DNA from: Rhea pennata
Taxonomy: Eukaryota; Chordata; Aves; Rheiformes; Rheidae
Reading direction: 5' to 3'
Length of the DNA: 64,000 nt
Assembly (NCBI RefSeq): GCF_028389875.1
Contig: NC_084687.1
Span: 4,190,157-4,254,156 of the forward strand
Position numbers and translations under genes: made by a program
Part shown: positions 56,726 through 64,000 of the stretch, piece after piece
How positions within the stretch are numbered: the stretch's first letter is position 1
Layout of the letters: each line of letters starts with the position of its first letter
The notes under the pieces: generated by a model
The model's input: the letters and a program-made list of their open reading frames with translations, nothing else
What the model was told of the DNA's origin: nothing
Database searches by the model: none

Positions 56726-58129
56726 GCAAGGCTACCTAAATCACTAAAGAGTTTAGTGGACAGTTGCTGAGCAGGCATGCCACTTTGCTAGGATCTGTGA
56801 CCAAGCTGGGGTTGTGTCTGAGGAAGGACTGGCTCTCTAGGATACTCAGAGCTTAGCTGCACTCACTGGTACCAGCATCTACCCAGTTTGCTCGCTGGGT
56901 AGAGAGAGGAACCAAAGGCTTGTGCTATTTCCCTTCTCTCCCCACTCCTAGGATCCATTACATGATGTGCCTTCAATATCCTGGTGCCCAGTGAAGGCTG
57001 AGATGTATACCAGAAGCAGCAGAGAGTGCAGGTGGTGCCAGTCTCCAGGACTGTGCCCCAAAAGAGTTGTGAACAGATGCAAGTCAGGGCAGCTGACAGC
57101 AGCCCCACTCAAGGCCACAGGTGCTGTTCCTTGTACCTCTCCCTGCTGAGCCCCTACATGTCAAGGACTGCAGGGAGAAAAAGAGGAGTTAATTTCAGCT
57201 GAGAATTTCTCCATGCCAGCAACTACCCTAGATGAGGTGTAACAGGAACAAAGTGCAGAGAGGTGTCCAGAGAACTCTTGGTTCAAGCAGAAGTGTGTAT
57301 GATTCAGATGAGGCTGGGGGATCTAATTCAGAAAGTTATAAACATTGCATAGAAAAGGCATAAGAGCCTGAAGGGTCTCATTTACTGAGCCTACTTGAGC
57401 ACATTCCGTACTCCCACCTGCTCCCAGCTCTTTACTCCTGGATGGAGGAAGCTGTTTGAGCCAAGAGTTTGCTTGTCTGAACCCCCCTTCCCTTTTTAGC
57501 TATTTCACATGTTCATGCTGTGAGACAAAAGAGCCAAGCCCTCCCTGCCAAACACTGGGTGCACTGGAGCTCAGGCTGGTAGGGGCCTGCACTGCCCAAG
57601 AGAGACAAGTCTTAGTGGTCAGGACTGGTGGCAGCCTTCTGTGAAGCTCTGAGTGTGTAACAGATTTTACACGTATGCTTGAAGTCACACTGTCACTATT
57701 ATTTTTGGTTCTGCTTTGCTTTTTGTCGCAACATCAAAGCGCGTCATGTTCCACACAGCTCATTCCCTGGCTCCTTTCTATTCTCCTCCAGCAAATCCTG
57801 ATCTCTCCCAGCCCTGCAGGAAGAGGACAGGGTACATGATGGAGCAATAAACCATGCTTTACACTGACTCCAGAGAGGGATTGATAAACAGCCTTCCTTT
57901 CCAGGAGGAGGAGAGGAAGGAAGCAGACTAGAGAGCACTGGTGGTCCCAGTGGTGACAGGGAGAGGGCGAAGGACCCTGTCTGCAGGATGGTTCTCCCCC
58001 TCTGCAAGCCATCTTTAAACAGCAGGCAAAGGATCTGTGTGGAACATAGTAGGTTGCTTTTATCAGAAGAAAATTTCTTTCACAAGTATTCTGTTTTAAA
58101 ATGATGTAATATATATACATATATTTGAA

Positions 58130-58135
58130 AATAAA
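58130..58135 (+). terminator. Candidate polyadenylation signal AATAAA
   Basis: AATAAA after an AT-rich stretch (TAATATATATACATATAT), with TGGCTGTGCTGAGTGTTTTC about 30-50 nt downstream as a possible G/U-rich element. It may belong to BAK1 or be chance. Confidence 0.3.
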
Positions 58136-61100
58136 AAGGTACATGCAGTGCAAGCTCTTCTCCTGGCTGTGCTGAGTGTTTTCTTCTAGGAGATATACTC
58201 CTTTGCACATTGTCTTATACAGTTAGCTCTTGGCTGCATTATAAGTTCCCCTGTACAAATCTACACAAGCTACCTAGCTTCAGCCTCTGTTTCCCCAGTA
58301 ATGCATGGATACTTTCTTACACCTCTTCCAGCTGAAGAGCAAGAGGGAGAGCTCCTGAACCTTGGTGTGCCATTTCAGAGAGATAGTGCCCTGACAGCAG
58401 ATGCTGCAGGGAAGAAAAGACAGCTATAGAAATCCACTGTCCCATCAGCTGCTGATCTACCTGGAAATTAAGGATCTTATCTCTGATGTGTCCACATTTC
58501 CCTGGCAGGGAACAACAAGAACAGGAAAGTGTGTGTGTGGGGTGGATCCATTACAAAGGCAGACAACAGGTTTCTCAACTGCCATAAAGTACTCCAGCAA
58601 GGGAAATAGCCTGTGTGTTCTTATCAGAGACAAGTCCAACAAACACAAGACACAGAAGTGCTACCACCTTACTAGATCAGAAGGATTAGGATGACAGCAG
58701 TACCAGCTGCTGGCTAACTGTTCTCACCAACTGCACAGAGAAGCTGCACTGCTAAATAGAATTACAGTTTACACAGAGATGGGCAACTGGGGTTTTAGCA
58801 CTTCTGCAATAGTCACTGTTTGCCCTAGACTGCTTTCCCCCAGTGTAGCCCAGATCACCAGGCTACACTGCTTTTAACTCCTCTTTTTTCACTTGCCAAG
58901 ACAGTACACATCCCCATACCAAGCTGTCCTGCAAAGGACCTTGTTCTCTTTCCTACACCACTCTTCATTGCTCAGAGACAAACTTTGCATTTACCTCACT
59001 TTCACCACTCATAGGGCCAGCCAGGATACCAGCTTCCCCCAGTCCTTCCTACTGAGGCTGCAGGGCTCCAGCAACATCCATAAAGGGTAAGAGCAACCAA
59101 GCGATACTGAGAAGGATGTGATGCCTTAACACCACTCCAAAAAATATGATAGGTAGGGCTGTGTGCCTTGTTAATGAGCACAAGCTTCACTAATGAGTGC
59201 TAACACATCCCACCTGTGCTAACTGCCACCCAGTCATCCCAAGCTGCGGCCACTTCTGTTAATAGCATCCCACCTCTGGAGCACAGCACACAGCATCACT
59301 ACTTCCCCCACATTTGGGTTGAGAGAAATCTCCTCTTAGAGCACAAGTTTCTTGGTTGTGATGAGAGAAACTGAGCTGATGAACACACAGTATCCTTCCA
59401 GGTTCCCTTGATAAAGATCTGTTGTACTGTTTAAAAAGAGTAAGAGAGTGGGGGGTGGCAGGATTTATAGAGTTACTGTAGGACTGCAAAATAACAGAGG
59501 TAGCTTTTCAGAAGAGATGGCTCTACCTTGTCAGCAGGCAGAACAGCACAGCTGTCATCTTTCAACCAATTTAGCAATGAATCCAAGTGACTCAACAATT
59601 CCCATCCACTGCTTTGTCCCATTCTACATCATTGCAAACAAGTCTGTCTATCCATCAGAGCAATGGCATTTTCATCCCATTACCCTTCACACACCCTAGG
59701 AGCCGAGGATTCCTATCTCTGATTGATAGTCTGTTAAAATAAAGGCTAAGAGGCCAAGGTTAGAGCATGTGAAGGGATGATGCCTCCTGGGATGATCTGG
59801 GACCAGAAGGTGCTGGAGAGCCTGAACCAGCCCATGCCCCTTTTCTGCAGAATTAATCCTGGGGAATGTGTATGCGAGTATAGGGAGGAGGAGAGGAGAT
59901 TAAGGTTCTAGTTATAAATTGCTGTAGAAAGGGTGGGGGCTCAGGCTTTCCACACAAGCAGCCAGCATCAGAGTCTAAATAAATACCCTGTAGTTTCTGA
60001 CTTCTATAAATAACTATATCACACAGTTGCCAGTTGGTACTTTGGGATCACTGCAGTGAGATTCAAGTAAGATCAGAGTACTCCCAGTCACGCAGTCTTG
60101 CGCATACCTGGTTGACCTGACAGAGACCGCCTGCACACAGACACACACTGCTAAAGCTACATCCCTCGCCATCACCGTCCCTCTCTGTGCGAGTAAAGGT
60201 TAAACTTTAACAAAAGACAAATAGCCCTGATTAAAAAGCCAGCTGCTCCTGTAATCCACTTTGTATCCTGTCCCCAAACCAGATCAAGCTCCTAATTAAA
60301 TTACCAGGAAAAATTAAGGCCACAATTTTATTGAACTATTTGCCTTTGGCCATTCAAATAGAATGGACTGTAAATGAGAATCTAAGATTTGGTGGCAAAT
60401 TAAATCTAGATCTGGTATTTGGGACAAGTACCTTGTCGCTAAAACTGGATCAAACTCTGAACCACCCTGAGTCTTGAGCAAATAAAGGGTTTTTCTAGGT
60501 AACTTCCAGCATATGAAAAAAGAGTGGACAGGAGCTAGGAAATCACACTTGCTTTTATCACCATATTTTTTTTAATATAAATACTTGACCCCCAGACAGG
60601 TTTTCTTCATTTGGTGTATGTTTTAAAGATTTCCAGCCTTTGGCTAAGGCTCAGCACACTTTCATTACAATGTCAGTGATACACTTTCTCCCAAGAGCTT
60701 GCTCACATTCATTCATCTCTTGCTTCATTTCTACCACTGATATCTAGGACTTCACAGGGGAGGTGGCTGCCTTGTCACAAATGAATTGAAGGAAACAGAC
60801 CTTGTTCTCCCATCTGAAATGAGAACATGTACAGCAGTAAAACTCCATGATTGACATGAACTCTCACTAGCACCTCTGACAGCAATAGTGCCTTTGTGAG
60901 AGCACTGTGAGAATAACTTGCAGCAAACTGTTTACTAAACCAGTGTTTCCTCCATCCTGTGAATTGGCAGCCAGCAGATCCAGATTCTTCTTCAGTTAAC
61001 TCTGTTTTTCCTGAATCTAACTGACTTGCACTGAATATCTCCCTGATAAATTGTGGTCTGGGCAAATTCAAGAGAAGACAACCCTGGAGGTATGTCTATA

Positions 61101-64000
61101 AGGTATACCATGGGCTGAGGTGTGCTTCTTCCAGCAGACATGACTGTGTTGACATATATGAGCTTGGGTTCTGTTGTGCTTTCAAGGCAGTCTTACAGCT
61201 TTTCAGATCAAAGCTGGTGTGTGTCCAGATATCAAGAGCTCTGGCAGAGCAAGTGCATGTCTGCATGCAAAATACTATTTAGACAAACCCACATTATCAG
61301 ATGGTCATGGGGAATACTGTAGTAATTCAATGCCCTTGGATGGATCTCTGGTGTAAAACGAGGAACCTCTTCTACTAAAGTTAGAAGACTTGATTCAGCA
61401 CAAAGCAAGCAATAGATTCACATTTCTCCTTACCCAGTCATTAACAGAGATTAAACTAAAACATTGTGTTTGTATAAGTTATTTTTTCTAATTCAGAACT
61501 CCCTCTCTGCAAAAAATGCCCTCACATTTGCTTAAGCCATGTCCCATGTCCTTGCCAGTCAACTTGTTCACTAGAACAGTTGAAGGAAGTACCCTGGCAT
61601 TTACCATACGCTGATTGTGCTCATTTGGGGGGATTTACACCCATGATTTAGGTGGGGTCATTCTACACTTACTCTGCAGCACCAGGACCAAAGGTCAGAA
61701 AGCTGAAACTAGATGAAGACTAGGCAGCTCCAATGACACCCTCTTTGAGCTCTACAGCAGCACACAAATAGCACAAGATATTTCACAATCCTTTTTTCTT
61801 GTGAACATCTTGCAAAAATCTCTCTGTAGCTGAGCAAGAGGAACAAATATAATGGCCACAGCTCAGCTGCCTTTCCTTAAAAATGAAGCAATCCTACCAT
61901 CAAGGCACCAAGCGGCAAGGCTTTGCCAAGGCAGCATGACAGCTTTCTCAGACGAGATGAATCTTTTTTAGCAGCTAGCATATGTGAGTGAGGGAAAAGC
62001 AGACCCACCAAGACAGCAAAATTCTGGCACTCTGCAGCTTGTTAAGACAGACTTTGAGCCTTGTCCTTAAAGTAGTTCATAGATGCTCATTTTGTTATTT
62101 GCAAGCAGTGTTACTCCTGCTGCATCCCCATCTTTGTTACTCACTGACGCAAATGTCAGAGGGAAAACATGACTGAGCATCATTTCCAGAACGTTGTGCT
62201 CCATCCCTTCCAGACTTCACAGCTGGCAACTCCTCTGTTGCTGAATGTAAAAGATGATGCTTGCTCCTGCAGGGCCTGTGGCCATGACAGGCTCGTGAAG
62301 GCCACTGTGGCAAGAGCAAGGGAACCACAGTCAATGCTACCCGCAATTCCCCCAACTGCTGAGGAACTGACCTTACAAGTTACCAGAGAAGGGCAACAGG
62401 AAAGGATGGTGCAGTTCTGTGATCCAGTTACTGTTTCTAACTGCAAGTTGCCCAGATGTGAAACATCCGCTCTCCTTCACAATTGTCTGCAGCACTCTAG
62501 AGAAAGTGTTCTTCCACATGAGGCAGCTGAAAAAACTATAAACAAGAGAGACAGAATTATAATGATTTACTAACAAAAAACAAGTATAGGTGCAAAATAA
62601 TAGTAAAACCAGGATTACAGCTGTTCAACTAAAGAAAAGGATGCATACTTCACAAGAAGTAAATTAAGAAAAAACAAATTCACACCTTCAAAATGTTTTT
62701 TTTTTCTTTCTTTAATAAAATCCTCATTTTCTGCAGAGTTTTTACTTTTATTTTCCCTTTGCTAGGAATCCCTTCTGCCCCCCATGATCTTTCACCTTTT
62801 CACTTTTCTTTTCTGGTAAGATTAAAGAATCATTAGGAAAAATTGTTTTTCTCCCAACAAAATTTTTTCAAAGAATTGTTTTGATGCACTTTGACAGATC
62901 CACATTTCTCGGTGAAATTATTTAGAGCAAAAAGATGCAGTCACAAAAGTTTTCCTTATTAGTAGAAAGGGCATTTTCATTAAAAGAACAACAAAAATAC
63001 TTTGATATAAATTTCACAGCCAATCTAATCTTTACCCAAACTTTAAAAGTCAATAAATGCAGATTTAGACCTAATGTTACTTCCCAGGCTTCATATGGAA
63101 GCCTTGTGTTAATAAATTAGGGTAGAAACTTGTTTCTACTGAAAATGCATGACAGCTGGTCCCTTTCCTCTCCATGCACCATCCCCAGCTATAAAAACTT
63201 TTCAGGCCTCCCCAATACCTAGACAGATCTCCTTGGATCCAGGTTCTGTACTTACTGAGCCCTAGGCAAATCAAGAGCTCGATACCACTCTCAGGCCTGG
63301 ACAAGCTCCTAAGCTGGACCCTGGCCCCTCTCCGGCAGTCAGCTCCACAACGCTGCGTTAACAGGAGTGAAAGGTATGTTGCAGTTGTGGCCAGGATGTG
63401 GCAGGGTTAGCCAGGACGTGCAACAGAAAGGGTTATGCTCTCCTGCGCTAGGAATGAACAGTGCCACTCAGTCTCCTAGAGCTGATCATTCAGTCCCTGT
63501 TGCTGATGGTTGTCACCATTTCCCAGTTCAGCACCTGAACTTCCTCTGAGGGGAAATACCTGACAGCTTTTTAGTTGCAGCAACAGCAACTGTCAGCAAC
63601 AGCTGATGGTCCAGTCCAGAGGTTACCTGTTGTTTTTTTAAAACCTCAGAGAGGTAAGTACTGTTCCTTAGTTTCTTATTGTCCTCTGAAAAGGCCAACA
63701 GAAACCCCCCACCCAATTTATATTTTAGCTGGTAAACATCATGCCTTACCTAGCTAGAAACTGGCACCAATGTAATTCAGGGCATGTCAGTATGTACAAG
63801 TGAACTCTATTTAAAGTCAGAGCATCACTTGAAACTGCAACAGCTTTTCTCAGATAACTCTGCCTGCAGGAGAGACCTTGAAGTGCATGTTATACTGCTA
63901 TATTAAGACAATATAAAATCCTTTGTGAAAACTATTATTGGTGTTCACTTTAAACCTGATATCCGTGATCTGATGTAAATCCAACCATTGAGACCACGAA
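58136..64000. other. Intergenic region right of BAK1
   Basis: AT-balanced to AT-rich sequence with no recognisable exon, RNA gene or clear repeat. Open frames are all short (under 140 codons) and none resembles a known protein. AATAAA occurs at 59738-59743 without an associated gene. In human the next gene on this side of BAK1 is GGNBP1; I see no sign of it here. Confidence 0.5.

Larger units (their letters stand above)
52750..58135 (+). other. BAK1: BAK1 3'UTR and downstream flank (extent uncertain)
   Basis: A (GA)n repeat starts 104 nt after the stop. No AATAAA occurs in the first 5 kb. The nearest variant is ATTAAA at 54773-54778, inside CR1-like sequence. AATAAA occurs at 57846-57851 and at 58130-58135; the latter follows an AT-rich run and is followed by G/T-rich sequence, as at true polyadenylation sites. 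The 3'UTR is therefore either about 2 kb with a variant signal or up to 5.4 kb. Confidence 0.35.

Noticed and set aside
58136-64000. A gene such as GGNBP1 to the right of BAK1
   Set aside because: No frame in this stretch resembles it, and no coherent series of exons is seen on either strand.
1-64000. Endogenous retrovirus, CRISPR array, operon or other prokaryotic-type system
   Set aside because: There are no retroviral protein motifs or paired long terminal repeats, no regularly spaced repeats and no tightly packed co-directional frames; the window is ordinary vertebrate genomic DNA.

Overview
This window is vertebrate nuclear DNA, most likely from a bird or another archosaur. The evidence is split genes with GT-AG introns, CpG-rich promoters, worn CR1-type LINE sequence, sparse MIR/CORE-SINE-like relics, and protein sequences close to the avian forms of two recognisable genes. 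There are no operons, phage, IS elements or CRISPR arrays. Almost every long open frame outside the listed exons is a by-product of GC-rich sequence that is short of stop codons.

Left part (1 to about 16.8 kb): the 5' end of ITPR3, the type 3 inositol 1,4,5-trisphosphate receptor, on the minus strand. Nine coding exons (residues 1-318) join in perfect frame through consensus splice sites, and the gene runs off the left edge. Its start codon lies in a strong CpG island at about 16.1-17.3 kb. Intron 1 is 6.4 kb, has further CpG-rich patches, and carries a cluster of POU-octamer sites.

Middle part (about 16.8 to 37.9 kb): the interval between two divergent promoters, mostly noncoding. It holds several CpG-rich blocks, a 45-T run and SINE-like relics. 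It also holds one unrecognised but convincing minus-strand first coding exon (33726-34219, GTAAGT donor). A broken, partial copy of that exon lies 2.5 kb away at about 36.45-36.63 kb.

Right part (about 37.9 to 58 kb): BAK1, the mitochondrial pore-forming BCL-2 family member, on the plus strand. It has a CpG-island promoter with a putative noncoding first exon and five coding exons at 42371-52749, giving 217 residues with BH3, BH1, BH2 and a C-terminal anchor. Intron 4 carries a 22-nt cassette exon candidate that would give a BH3-only form like mammalian neuronal N-BAK. Intron 2 carries an AP-1/ISRE composite site. After the stop codon there are 11 kb of 3'UTR and intergenic sequence with an old CR1 and no further gene that I can see.

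The head-to-head ITPR3/BAK1 order matches the human 6p21.3 neighbourhood. The two products meet functionally at the ER-mitochondria calcium and apoptosis interface, but the sequence does not show that they are co-regulated. Exon coordinates were read base by base. CpG islands and repeats were judged by eye.
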